From NCBI RefSeq assembly GCF_009801115.1, contig NZ_VTOL01000008.1, forward strand, positions 248,001 through 312,000: a stretch of 64,000 bases of DNA. The letters run 5' to 3'. Both the position numbers and the translations under genes were made by a program. Below, piece by piece: positions 35,364-44,482 of this stretch. Under the pieces are notes generated by a model that searched no databases, was not told where the DNA came from, and saw only the letters and a program-made list of their open reading frames with translations. Source of the stretch: Dyadobacter sp. 3J3 (GTDB lineage Bacteria; Bacteroidota; Bacteroidia; Cytophagales; Spirosomataceae). Numbering within the stretch: position 1 is the first letter of the stretch; each line of letters opens with the position of its first letter.

Positions 35364-35948
35364 ATGAAAAATTCAATTATCAATGCCCTGTTTATTTCAT
35401 TTTCTTTTACAATTGTCTCTTGTAACCAAAACTCAGATCCTCAGCCAGTAGCGCCAATACAAACCTCGCAAATGGCTAATGTAAGTTTTACAGAAACACC
35501 CGTTGCCATGATTGATCCAGGTCACTTACCAAACCGCGTACCTCCTGCTTTCAACTGGGGACTTGTTAACACCACAAAGCTTGGATTTGATAAAAGTATG
35601 AAGTTAACAAGCCCTTTTACGGTTGCAGCTTATCCGGCCGGTGATATTGGATGGAAGAGTGATGGAGGATGTTATTCTGCATTATTCCCTACAACCGTTA
35701 CATTTTCCAGTCTTGGGATTGTCAATATTAAAAATATAACTATTGACGATTTAAAAGTGCTGACATTCAATCAATACCAGATTAACGCTGCGCCGACAGG
35801 TTCGTATTCCTGGACCAATCACCTGCCTGTAGGTACCGTTGTTGCTTGTAAAACAGCTACCGGAAAGTATTATCTTTTGGAAGTAAAGTCAATTGGTGTT
35901 CCTGGCTGGATAGAATTGAACGTTTATCACGGTCTTTATTCGATCTAA
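35364..35948 (+). CDS. Lipoprotein of unknown function
   Basis: 194 residues from ATG 35364. The start MKNSIINALFISFSFTIVSC gives a lipobox Cys20; the frame is open upstream to 35277 but without signal character. The mature protein contains FNWGLVNTTKLGFDKSM, GDIGWKSDGGCYSALFPTTV and VACKTATGKYYLLEVKSIG, with no family I recognise. It is presumably anchored in the outer membrane. A terminator follows at once. Confidence 0.78.
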   Translation: MKNSIINALFISFSFTIVSCNQNSDPQPVAPIQTSQMANVSFTETPVAMIDPGHLPNRVPPAFNWGLVNTTKLGFDKSMKLTSPFTVAAYPAGDIGWKSDGGCYSALFPTTVTFSSLGIVNIKNITIDDLKVLTFNQYQINAAPTGSYSWTNHLPVGTVVACKTATGKYYLLEVKSIGVPGWIELNVYHGLYSI

Positions 35949-35953
35949 TAAAC

Positions 35954-35990
35954 AAAAAACCTCTCCGGTTTTATCGGAAAGGTTTTTTGT
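35954..35990. terminator. Terminator between lipoprotein and T9SS protein genes
   Basis: A 14-bp stem (35954-35967 with 35975-35988, one mismatch) built on AAAAAACC/GGTTTTTT ends in T runs. It serves the lipoprotein gene (plus) and, through the A tract, the convergent gene whose stop is at 36016. Confidence 0.8.
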
Positions 35991-36015
35991 TTTTAAACTT
36001 ATTTTCAACAGGATT

Positions 36016-37317
36016 TTATTTTCTAACCACTATTTTGTGGGTCGAAAGTGTACCGTTGATACGAGTGATTTTCACGACATAAATTCCCTGTGAAAGACTG
36101 GCAAGATCAACAAAACCATTACCCGATGCAAAAGAGAGCGATTTATAAACTGAAATTCCGTTCAGATTGCTCACGCTGATATCTTTTACTGTGCTGTAAT
36201 CCCGGATAAATAATTTATCCACAGAAGGATTTGGATAAACAGACATGTCGGAGTTTGTACCATCAAAAGTCACACTTTGAATACGGCTGTAAGCAAAAGT
36301 GCCGTCTTTGTCAACCATGCGCAAACGATATAGATTTTCTCCCGATATTGGCTGGATATCTTTGAAAGAATAACTTAGAATCTTGGTACTTTCACCATTG
36401 GAAATAACTTTCCCGATATTAGCCCAGTTTCGACCGTTTTCACTGCGTTCAATATCAAAATGATCCGAATTGGTTTCAGTAGAAGTAGTCCAGTAAAGTA
36501 AGGCCGCAGCCGCCTCTGAACCTACCCCGCTTTTCTGTGCGTTGAAGCTAACCAGCGTTACGGGCAATGGTGTAGTAATACTCCCGATCGCCAGAGCCGA
36601 AATAGTACCTGTTGCCGGAATTGTACCCGTGATTGTACTACCTTCGGTATTGCCTGTGGCATTGGCAGCACTGCTCAAATTGATCCATTGCGTACCATCC
36701 CAACCTGCCAGCCTAAGATTTGCGGCGGTTGCAAAAGTAGTTAGATCTGGTATCGAGGCTGTAACAGTTAGTCCTGAAAATGAGCCTGTAACAGGAATCC
36801 AGTCCCAAAAACCGGCCTGACTCACAGAAATTAATGGTCCGTCCAGAGAAGTAACACTATGCGTTTCAGCATCGGAAGGATCACTTACAGTACCAGGATT
36901 TCCCTTGAACCAGGCAACCGTAACTTGTGCCGTTGGCGTAGATGGTGCAGAAATGCTTAACGTCCTTAAATCTGTTCCACTTCCGGTAGGGAAAGTAAAT
37001 GCTGAATTACCAATTTTAGAAACGTAGCCATCCACATGATTTGCATCATTTGCTGCTGTTTGTGTAGCCGCAGCACCAAATTTCAGAACACCGAAAGGCG
37101 AAGTACGTATTGTTTTGACGATTCCAGGCTGTGCGCCGCCACCGCCGGTCACGAAATTATGGGCTCCGAAAACTGTAATTTCAGCCCCCCCAAATACGGT
37201 GGTATTTCCCTGACTGGCTTGTTGGGCGTTCGTAAAAAGCGACAATCCCAGCAATGGGAATAGTGAACATACCCAAAGCCTGGATGAGGCCGTAGATGAT
37301 TTTTTATATATTTTCAT
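36016..37317 (-). CDS. Secreted T9SS-sorted surface protein
   Basis: 433 residues. The signal peptide ends TNAQQ (residue 33). An extracellular beta-rich region is Gly/Thr/Ser-rich (ANHVDGYVSKIGNSAFTFPTGSG, ATGTISALAIGS), followed by a fibronectin-like LPVTLVSFNAQKSG...LLYWTTSTETNSDHFDIERSENGRNW block typical of T9SS proteins. A C-terminal Por_Secre_tail follows (VYPNPSVDKLFIRD...LSQGIYVVKITRINGTLSTHKIVVRK). It has no catalytic motif and is likely a surface adhesin or matrix protein. Two fiber-like paralogues lie directly upstream on the same strand. Confidence 0.87.
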   Translation of the reverse strand: MKIYKKSSTASSRLWVCSLFPLLGLSLFTNAQQASQGNTTVFGGAEITVFGAHNFVTGGGGAQPGIVKTIRTSPFGVLKFGAAATQTAANDANHVDGYVSKIGNSAFTFPTGSGTDLRTLSISAPSTPTAQVTVAWFKGNPGTVSDPSDAETHSVTSLDGPLISVSQAGFWDWIPVTGSFSGLTVTASIPDLTTFATAANLRLAGWDGTQWINLSSAANATGNTEGSTITGTIPATGTISALAIGSITTPLPVTLVSFNAQKSGVGSEAAAALLYWTTSTETNSDHFDIERSENGRNWANIGKVISNGESTKILSYSFKDIQPISGENLYRLRMVDKDGTFAYSRIQSVTFDGTNSDMSVYPNPSVDKLFIRDYSTVKDISVSNLNGISVYKSLSFASGNGFVDLASLSQGIYVVKITRINGTLSTHKIVVRK

Positions 37318-37384
37318 TTAGATAAAGTTAATAGTAGCCAATAATGATTTATCCTCTTTTAATTTTTGAAAAGTTCAGGCAGCA

Positions 37385-38053
37385 CTAATTAACTATATAA
37401 CATACCCCGTTCAAAGAAACGTTATGGCCTACCGTAAACTCGGCATCAGGAAGATAAAACCCAACCGCTCCATTTGTATAAATAATTGGAGTGTAAATTT
37501 CCCAGGCATCAGCATGTTGTGGCCCGAAGTTCCCTCCGCTTGGTCCTTGCTGAACTACTCGCGGCGTATAACCGCCAGGGATTAAAGCAATTCTAAATTC
37601 ATTTCCATTTTCGTTCGGAAGTAATGTTTCCAAAGCGTTAATGTTACCCTCGAGACACACCACATTTCCTGTTCTTACTGCATTAACTGCAACATTAACC
37701 TGGGCACTGGTATAACGGGTTGGCCCTGCCAATAACCCAAGAGGTGCCACGGTAAGATTGCTTCGTAAAGTAAGATTTCCACTCGCATCAGCCGCAACAA
37801 CTTTATCCGCTAACGTAGCGTCAGGCAAAGTTTTGACTTGTGCATTACCGTCAATAATAAGTTTTCCGGCATCTTTCGTAATAACAGTTTTGTTACCGTT
37901 TGTAGCTTCTACTTCCAAATTTGAATTGGCTCCGATGGTTGTAGAATTTGCTCCGATTTTCACCTGAGCAAATAATGTAGATGATGATAAGATGAATGCA
38001 GAAACAAGGGTAACCGCAAAATGTTTGGAGGAAAATTGTAGTTTTCTTTTCAT
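37385..38053 (-). CDS. Secreted fiber-like protein, copy 1
   Basis: 222 residues. The signal peptide ends LFAQ (residue 29). The next roughly 40 residues, VKIGANSTTIGANSNLEVEATNG, form a beta-solenoid-like stem often seen in Bacteroidota trimeric fibre or S74-related proteins; then comes TKDAGKLIIDGN. The distal half carries its own folded head with ENGNEFRIALIPGGYTPR, WEIYTPIIYTNGAVGFYLPD and VGHNVSLNGVCYIVN. No S74 autoprotease motif is visible. The first 70 residues are identical to copy 2. Confidence 0.78.
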   Translation of the reverse strand: MKRKLQFSSKHFAVTLVSAFILSSSTLFAQVKIGANSTTIGANSNLEVEATNGNKTVITKDAGKLIIDGNAQVKTLPDATLADKVVAADASGNLTLRSNLTVAPLGLLAGPTRYTSAQVNVAVNAVRTGNVVCLEGNINALETLLPNENGNEFRIALIPGGYTPRVVQQGPSGGNFGPQHADAWEIYTPIIYTNGAVGFYLPDAEFTVGHNVSLNGVCYIVN

Positions 38054-38058
38054 TTGAG
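37848..38058. repeat. 211-bp tract nearly identical to 38778-38988
   Basis: One mismatch (37871 A against 38801 G) in 211 bp at an offset of exactly 930 bp. It spans the 5' ends of both fiber-like genes and 5 bp before their ATGs; sequence beyond it diverges sharply. Confidence 0.95.
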
Positions 38059-38302
38059 TAAAAGTGAATGATATAATAAAATTAATTTATTGATGGCGAG
38101 GGTATCAAACGTTTCCAGAATTCAATGACCGGTTATGTAAAAAACCGATGGTTATATATTGAAGTCAGGTAATTTCATTTTAAAATAAGTATGATAATGG
38201 TTACAAAGCACCCAACGCAGGCCAGCGAAATGTCTGTTATATTTTTTTTAATGAAATTGCTTTGTTATATGCCCTAAAAATTCCGCCGATACTTGAAGTG
38301 TA

Positions 38303-38983
38303 TTAGTCGGCAGTCATATAACAGAATCCAAAGAGAGAAACAATGTGTCCGGCTTCAAAAACACCGTCAGTAAGATAAAAACCCAAGTTTCCCTGAATAA
38401 CAGAAACTGAATATTGCTCCCAAACATCCGTGTGTACTGCTCCCATGTACCCTCCTGCTGGTCCCTGTACGTGTTTGTTACCTCTTGTTTTAAAACCCGT
38501 TGGGAAACTTCCGATTGTAAAAAGATTGATAGTGCCATTTGGTAAAATCGTTTTTTTTGCAGATATAATCCCCTCAAGACATACCATATTACCGGATCTG
38601 ACTGCAACTACATCTGAAATATCAATATCGTCTGCGGTGTAATGCCCATCACCAGGAGCAAATAAAGTGAGTGGAGTAGTAATGATATTGTCGCGCACAG
38701 TTAAATTTCCATTTACATCTGTGGAGACATTTTTATCCGCGCTTGCAGCTGCTGGTAATGTCTTAATCTGTACATTTCCGTCAATAATAAGTTTTCCGGC
38801 GTCTTTCGTAATAACAGTTTTGTTACCGTTTGTAGCTTCTACTTCCAAATTTGAATTGGCTCCGATGGTTGTAGAATTTGCTCCGATTTTCACCTGAGCA
38901 AATAATGTAGATGATGATAAGATGAATGCAGAAACAAGGGTAACCGCAAAATGTTTGGAGGAAAATTGTAGTTTTCTTTTCAT
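38303..38983 (-). CDS. Secreted fiber-like protein, copy 2
   Basis: 226 residues, with signal peptide and stem identical to copy 1 through LIIDGN. The head then differs in sequence (KTILPNGTINLFTIGSFPTGFKTRGNKH, WEQYSVSVIQGNLGFYLTDGVFEAGH, SLFGFCYMTAD) while keeping the same motif order: IPxGY/FPTGF, the WExY block, and VGHNVSLNG against AGHIVSLFG. It is thus a diverged head on a common stem. Its start lies 250 bp upstream of copy 1. Likely secreted and surface-associated. Confidence 0.78.
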   Translation of the reverse strand: MKRKLQFSSKHFAVTLVSAFILSSSTLFAQVKIGANSTTIGANSNLEVEATNGNKTVITKDAGKLIIDGNVQIKTLPAAASADKNVSTDVNGNLTVRDNIITTPLTLFAPGDGHYTADDIDISDVVAVRSGNMVCLEGIISAKKTILPNGTINLFTIGSFPTGFKTRGNKHVQGPAGGYMGAVHTDVWEQYSVSVIQGNLGFYLTDGVFEAGHIVSLFGFCYMTAD

Positions 38984-39431
38984 TTGAGATAAAATTGTTG
39001 AAATTGATTTATTTATAATTGATTGATTATGAGGAGAAATTTCATATTTGTAAACTTCCGGTTTAACTAAGCTGAAAGATTAAAAGATCAAGCATACTGA
39101 TGCCTTTACCAAATAGTTTTAAAAACCTTATCCAACTATTTTATCGCAAATGTAGATTACTATTTCCTGGAATGGTGTAGAGAAATCCGAGGATTCGAGT
39201 AGTAATTTCTTTGTAAATTTTGTAGTAAAATATTTGTTTCCATACCAGGAGTCGGAAGTAGAAATAGCAGGGAAATAAGGAATTTTCTTAAATTATTTTG
39301 ACACAATCTTTCGGCAGCATTGCAGCAGAAATACGCAAAATGTTTAAAATAAGATAATTGAGGTAACCTATTGAAGAAATATAAAATGCTAAAAACCTTG
39401 ATAACCTATTTCAAGATAAACGCATTATGAT
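38984..39431. other. Gene-free gap upstream of copy 2
   Basis: 448 bp of AT-rich DNA between the copy 2 start and the stop of the outer-membrane protein at 39432, both on the minus strand. No coding frame or hairpin of note is seen; the copy 2 promoter should be in it. Confidence 0.5.
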
Positions 39432-40727
39432 TTAAAACACTTCACCAAGGGTAAGTTTCAAACCCGAATAATGTTTACTGAAACCATAATTCAACGCAAT
39501 ATTTGTCCCTGATTTTTTGTTCATTTTTATGCGAAGTCCTGCGCCACCGCCGGGATTCCAGTTCAACAAAAACAAGCTTTTCGGACCACTAACGGTATTA
39601 GCATTGGCGAAAACCACGAAACCTAAAAACCCGTTGTTGGTAATATCCCGCCGGTATTCTGTTTCAACATATAGGAGATTTCTTCCACGGTAACGATTTT
39701 GATCAAAGCCGCGCCCGGAACGGTTATAATCTTCCCAGCCAATACTGGGTAAATCAAGATAAGGTACTTTTTTATCAAAAACCTTCCATAAATAAGTCCA
39801 GATGGCTATCATGTTTTGCCTTTCACGGTTTTGATCAAATCGAATATATTTCCGAAAATCAATATAAATTGACTTCCAGGAATTGGAATTTCCAAGATAG
39901 GTTGGATTGAAACGGTATTGTACACTTGCGTAATATCCATCCCATGGATTGATCGAATTATTTCTGGTATCGAACAGTGCATTCAAACTTAATCCTGAAG
40001 AAAAACTATTGGCCGACTGTGTAGTACCGTATTCATATCCGGTGTAATCTGCGAGAAGAGGTGCCCCATCATCCGTATGTATATGTACCCGGTAATCTAT
40101 ATGATAACCAACACCGGCAAAAAAACCATGGGAAAGCCGTTTGAGTAAAGTTTGATATAACCGGAGATAAGAATAATTAACCAGCAGCTCATCCCCTTCC
40201 TTATACTGTTTTCCTAATCCCCAGGTATATTGCGGATAAACCATCAACCGGGTATCTCCACTGATCACCCACCGGTTTTTGTCAAGCCAGATATACGATC
40301 GGATTGGAAGGCCGAACCGCTGTTTAAAATTCCAGTAGGGCGTAAATGTAACCCGCGACATGTATGTATCTTTTCTATCACCGAGGTAAAAACCGGCGGT
40401 TGTAGATGTTACCAGTGCAGTTCCTCCACCTGGAACTTGTGTAGAAAAAGGAAGGACCGAAAAGTAGATGGTTTTTCCCGGGCTTGATTCTTTTTTCTTT
40501 GGCTGAATATGCAACAATCTCTTACCTACATCGATCAAATCATATAATTTACTCGTATCGCCACGGACCGTTGAATCTCTTTCCAGTACATTACCAGGAC
40601 TTTGGGCAAGCAAAAAACATGGCCAGAATATAACCACAAGGAAAAAACTAATAAAAAAAATATCGTTTCGGGATGAACACATATTTACCGGAAACCTGCC
40701 ACGCATGAGGAAATATAAAAAAAACAA
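39432..40727 (-). CDS. BamA/TamA-family outer-membrane barrel
   Basis: 431 residues as drawn; likely start at M9 or M16 (40703 or 40682), giving the signal FFISFFLVVIFWPCFLLAQS. No POTRA repeats are present; nearly the whole mature protein is a beta-barrel of Omp85/surface-antigen type: KTIYFSVLPFSTQVPGGG, ALFDTRNNSINPWDGYYASVQYRF, GWEDYNRSGRGFDQNRYRGRNLLYVETEYRR, and WNPGGGAGLRIKMNKKSGTNIALNYG. Such POTRA-less barrels may move small proteins or lipids across the outer membrane; substrate unknown. Confidence 0.85.
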   Translation of the reverse strand: MFFLYFLMRGRFPVNMCSSRNDIFFISFFLVVIFWPCFLLAQSPGNVLERDSTVRGDTSKLYDLIDVGKRLLHIQPKKKESSPGKTIYFSVLPFSTQVPGGGTALVTSTTAGFYLGDRKDTYMSRVTFTPYWNFKQRFGLPIRSYIWLDKNRWVISGDTRLMVYPQYTWGLGKQYKEGDELLVNYSYLRLYQTLLKRLSHGFFAGVGYHIDYRVHIHTDDGAPLLADYTGYEYGTTQSANSFSSGLSLNALFDTRNNSINPWDGYYASVQYRFNPTYLGNSNSWKSIYIDFRKYIRFDQNRERQNMIAIWTYLWKVFDKKVPYLDLPSIGWEDYNRSGRGFDQNRYRGRNLLYVETEYRRDITNNGFLGFVVFANANTVSGPKSLFLLNWNPGGGAGLRIKMNKKSGTNIALNYGFSKHYSGLKLTLGEVF

Positions 40728-40920
40728 AATCGTTACTAAAAGTATACCTTAACCCATTCGAAATATAGATCAAGTTAAACAAAATCACAAAAACCTCCTT
40801 TAATCCAACTAAGAAATTGAAAGGCAATATTTATAAATGGAAAATATTTTATCATTACTGTTGAAATAGTAATGAAAACATGCTGTTTGATATTCATTGA
40901 TACCACATGAACATAAGATT

Positions 40921-42786
40921 ATGGCCGCAACAGAAAATCATATTAATTACGGACTTTCAAAATCAAGAGAAGAAAGATTTGATGACTTAGCTAATGCCCT
41001 TCCGCGGGCAGTTATACGTCCCAATGATTATATGTTATTGGACGGGGAATGGAAATTTTCTCTTGATAACCTTGACAGAGGTTTGGCGGATAGCTGGTTC
41101 GTTAGTCACCGATATGATCAAACGGCTCATTGGCCGGGAAGTGTGGAGGAACATATAGCCAGCGCCTTAAAATCGGAAAAACCGTGGCAAGACAAGGTTG
41201 TAGTTTGGTATGAGCGGGAATTTGATTTACCAAAAAAGGAAGAAAAAGAGGATACAAACGCGCTGATGCAGCTTACCTTTGGCGCCTGCGGTTACCAAAC
41301 CCAGGTGTGGCTAAACGGTTTTGCACTCATTACCATTGAAGGTGAAGCAAAACATTTAGGTGAATACACTTCTTTTTCTTACGAACTGGAAAAGAAAATC
41401 CTCCGACCTGTGAACCGGCTTACAGTCAGGATTGAAAGTTCGATGGATGCTGATATTACCCGTGGTAAGCAGGAATCTTATGTGTACAAACGAGGTGGAA
41501 TATGGTACCAGACCTATACGGGTGCAGTGCGCAGTATTTGGATTGAAACCGTGGAGAGAAACAGGCTCCGTTCCAGAGTTGGTGTTGTGAGCAGCGTGGA
41601 AGATAATCTGGTACGGTTCAATCTTACCACACGTATCTCAGATCCTGGTTCTTATCGCATTCGTTTGAAAGTTTTTGATGATAAAACAGACAATTCCGTG
41701 CCCATAGCAGAAGACGAATACCCATTAATGCTGCAAGCCGGGCAAAAATCACAGCGTGTGGTTTTAAGAATTCCGAATGCAAAATTGTGGTCGACAGAAA
41801 ATCCTCATCAATATCGCTTAGTCGCCCAGTTGATTAATGAAGCGAATTATTCCGCTGAAATTGAAACAAAATTTGGATTGAGAAAAATTGAGGCTCGTGG
41901 CTCTTCTCTTTATCTTAATAATAAACCCATCTACCTGGATGGAATTCTCTATCAGCCTGGCGCATCTACTTATGAGCAGATCAGCAGGCATATGTACGCA
42001 ATGAAAGAACTCGGCTGCAATCTGGTCAGAATTCATATTGCAGGTGTTGACCCGCGGATTTATAAACTGGCAGATAAAATAGGGGTTTTACTTTGGGTTG
42101 AAGTTCCAAGTCCGCATCAATCCAGCAAAAAAAGCAGGATCAATCATCAGAATGAACTATTGAGAATGCTGGCTTTGATCGGAACACATCCGTCCATTAT
42201 CATTTGGAGCTTATATAATGAAGACTGGGGCGCACAGGATATTGCCACCAATCCTGAAACGAGGCAATACATAATTGATACTTATCATTATATGCAGCTT
42301 GCGTATCCACAATTTCTGGTTGTGGACAATGACGGCTGGCAACATATTTCTCTTGAAGGCCGTTTGAAATCCGATTTATTAACCGCTCATTTATATACCT
42401 CGGACCTGCCGAGATGGAAAGAACTTCTCGACCAACTTTCAGAAGGAGCGCTTGACCGTGTTGCTGCATTTCCACTGGTTGTGGGCGATCCGTTTTTCTA
42501 CCGTAACCAGGTTCCATTGGTGGTGAGTGAATGGGGAGGTTTTGGTTTTGATAACTACGGCGGCCCAAAAAATGACGAGGATCGCGCAGATCTGATTCGT
42601 CAATTTAAACAGGAACTACGCAACCGCCCTTTTGCCGGGGATATCTACACACAGGCCACCAATATTGAAGAAGAGAAAAATGGTTTGCTGGATGCTGAAA
42701 CCGGAACTTTGAACGTTCCTGCCGGCCTTTTAAATACGCAGCAAAATCAAATTGAACTTCCCGGAAACACATCTGTGGAGCATTAG
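40921..42786 (+). CDS. GH2-family glycoside hydrolase, apparently cytoplasmic
   Basis: 621 residues from ATG 40921; a TTG at 40897 only adds eight residues. It has the GH2 order: sugar-binding jelly roll (LLDGEWKFSLDNLD...VWYEREFDLP), immunoglobulin-like domain, and TIM barrel with acid/base E434 (IIIWSLYNEDWG) and nucleophile E537 (VVSEWGGFG). The YLDGILYQPG and DPRIYKLADKIGVLLWVEVPSPHQ words fit the beta-galactosidase/glucuronidase line. There is no signal peptide, so it would act on sugars imported into the cell. The C-terminus ends near a GLLDAETGTLNVP tail. Confidence 0.87.
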   Translation: MAATENHINYGLSKSREERFDDLANALPRAVIRPNDYMLLDGEWKFSLDNLDRGLADSWFVSHRYDQTAHWPGSVEEHIASALKSEKPWQDKVVVWYEREFDLPKKEEKEDTNALMQLTFGACGYQTQVWLNGFALITIEGEAKHLGEYTSFSYELEKKILRPVNRLTVRIESSMDADITRGKQESYVYKRGGIWYQTYTGAVRSIWIETVERNRLRSRVGVVSSVEDNLVRFNLTTRISDPGSYRIRLKVFDDKTDNSVPIAEDEYPLMLQAGQKSQRVVLRIPNAKLWSTENPHQYRLVAQLINEANYSAEIETKFGLRKIEARGSSLYLNNKPIYLDGILYQPGASTYEQISRHMYAMKELGCNLVRIHIAGVDPRIYKLADKIGVLLWVEVPSPHQSSKKSRINHQNELLRMLALIGTHPSIIIWSLYNEDWGAQDIATNPETRQYIIDTYHYMQLAYPQFLVVDNDGWQHISLEGRLKSDLLTAHLYTSDLPRWKELLDQLSEGALDRVAAFPLVVGDPFFYRNQVPLVVSEWGGFGFDNYGGPKNDEDRADLIRQFKQELRNRPFAGDIYTQATNIEEEKNGLLDAETGTLNVPAGLLNTQQNQIELPGNTSVEH

Positions 42787-42797
42787 CAAATTACCTT

Positions 42798-43049
42798 TTA
42801 TTTCAACAAAGATTCAAGCTTGTGCGCTATTGCCTCCAATAATCCAGCACTTAAATTTTTATCACCCATTTGATCCAAACTTACAATTGCACGGTAATTT
42901 CGTTCTTCGTCGGGCTCAAAAAACACGGAAATATCCTCAATAAAAATTTCAATTTTATGCTCATAACCGGAAAGAACAAGGCGTCCTTCAAATTCCCGGA
43001 TTTCACCTTTATATTCAATGTCAATCTCAAAAATATCTTCCATAACCAA
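42798..43049 (-). CDS. Conserved small hypothetical protein (Bacteroidota)
   Basis: 83 residues; M3 (43043) may be the real start because it gives MEDIFEIDIEYKG. Composition is Glu/Ile-rich with alternating strand-like segments (REFEGRLVLSGYEHKIEIFIED, ISVFFEPDEERNYRAIV). I recall similar short proteins conserved in Bacteroidota without a function. It converges with the GH2 gene, leaving 11 bp between stops. Confidence 0.68.
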   Translation of the reverse strand: MVMEDIFEIDIEYKGEIREFEGRLVLSGYEHKIEIFIEDISVFFEPDEERNYRAIVSLDQMGDKNLSAGLLEAIAHKLESLLK

Positions 43050-43324
43050 ACCGTACCTATTGAATTCCTTTGTTTGTCAGCACAGTCAAAATTACAGAAT
43101 GATAAGCAATTTGTACACAAATCCTATTTGATATAAATCTTTGAGCATTTCACTTTTTCCAAAGGAAATACAAGAGGGCATATATTGGCAAATCGCAAAC
43201 TGTTTGATTTAAAAGCATTTAAAGCATACTCATATGATTAGAATTAGTAGAAATTAATTTTGAATTCTTCTGATATTTTCTAATTTGTAACCGGAAGTGC
43301 AAAAATTAAAGAAAATCTCTAGCC

Positions 43325-43519
43325 ATGAAATACATTTATTGCAACTTGTTTTTTGTCGCCTTTATTTCCTGTAAAAAAGAGGATGAACCAGCTCCGCCTG
43401 ATGTACCGAATCAACAGGCTCCTTTTGGGGACAATCTTTATAAATATCTGGCAAATGGTTATCCGGAAAAAGTTACCGTGAAAACTTACGACGCATCCGG
43501 TGCGATTAATGAATCCTAA
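43325..43519 (+). CDS. Short lipoprotein, possibly truncated
   Basis: 64 residues. MKYIYCNLFFVAFISCKKED has a lipobox with Cys16, followed by a Pro-rich linker and YKYLANGYPEKVTVKTYDASG, which looks like the beginning of a longer lipoprotein that ends abruptly. It may be a truncated relic or a real mini-lipoprotein. A terminator follows 121 bp later. Confidence 0.45.
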   Translation: MKYIYCNLFFVAFISCKKEDEPAPPDVPNQQAPFGDNLYKYLANGYPEKVTVKTYDASGAINES

Positions 43520-43640
43520 ATGCTGTATTTTGTATACAACTAATAAAATTTCTTTGAATAGTAAGCTGATTTAAACCTTTATCGTTTTTATTCAGATTTT
43601 AGGCCAACAAAAAGATTTTATCAGCAAAAAAAATTCGATG

Positions 43641-43675
43641 CCTTTTCCCGGCTCTCGCCGGGAAAAGGACTTTTT
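43641..43675. terminator. Strong terminator before the GT2 gene
   Basis: A 12-bp GC-rich perfect stem (43641-43652 with 43657-43668, loop 4 nt) has a T run at 43671-43675 and an A run on its other side. It can stop plus-strand reading and the convergent GT2 gene (stop 43715). Confidence 0.88.
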
Positions 43676-43714
43676 AGGCAGGTTAAATAATTTGAACGAC
43701 AGATTTATTTCTTT

Positions 43715-44482
43715 TTACAATACTTCATTCCAAGCCCAGCTCATCATAAAAATACGGCTAAGACTAACCGCTTCTTTAAACAAAACTTTGAAACTGAAAT
43801 CACTGAAAATAATGGAAGGATTTGCGAAAACATTTACGGACTGAATATCTACTTTTTTCCTGATCAATTTTCTGATCAGTTCAATCTCAAAAACAAAAGT
43901 ATTGGTTTTGGTACGTTGCACTTCCGGCAGGACTTCTCTTCTCAATCCTTTTATTCCTGCCTGCGTATCGGTGATGTGGCCGGAAAGGAAAATACGGTTC
44001 AGCAGGTGAAGTCCTTTGGAAATCATCTTACGTTTCAAAGGCAGTTTTTTAAAATATTCACTCGTCCGATTGCCATATACAAACCAGCATTGCGGATTCT
44101 CATCGAATATTTTGACCATTTCCACAATCGGATCGGTTCCAAAAGGAAAATCAATATCTGTATAAATGATGATATCACCATCCGCATGTAAGGTTCCTTT
44201 ACGAATGGCCGAGCCCTTCCCTTCATTCACTACATTATCAAGAAAAATCACATTGTCGCTAGCTGTGAGCAAACATACTTTACTTTTATCAAGGCGTGTG
44301 GATCCGTCGTTCGAAATGATGTACTGAATCCTGTTGGATGGCAACCTGCCATTCAATTCTGCAATATTATTTTCCAGTGTCTGGCACCACCCGTCAACGG
44401 GATTGTAACAAGGAAGCACGATACTGATTAACGGAGGAAGATTATTTTTTTTCAAGACTAAATAACTGAAATTGTAATACAA
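43715..44482 (-). CDS. Glycosyltransferase family 2 (polyprenyl-phosphate type)
   Basis: 255 residues as drawn; a TTG at 44455 would reduce the overlap with the upstream gene (41 bp as drawn). GT2 signs are ISIVLPCYNPVDG near the start, SNDGSTRLDKS, the donor-site DXD in YTDIDFPFG, and NRIFLSGHITDTQAGIKGLRREVLPE in the acceptor region. The order fits dolichyl/undecaprenyl-phosphate glucosyl- or mannosyltransferases, which make lipid-linked sugars. The upstream GT87 integral membrane protein is the likely user of such a donor. Confidence 0.88.
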   Translation of the reverse strand: MYYNFSYLVLKKNNLPPLISIVLPCYNPVDGWCQTLENNIAELNGRLPSNRIQYIISNDGSTRLDKSKVCLLTASDNVIFLDNVVNEGKGSAIRKGTLHADGDIIIYTDIDFPFGTDPIVEMVKIFDENPQCWFVYGNRTSEYFKKLPLKRKMISKGLHLLNRIFLSGHITDTQAGIKGLRREVLPEVQRTKTNTFVFEIELIRKLIRKKVDIQSVNVFANPSIIFSDFSFKVLFKEAVSLSRIFMMSWAWNEVL

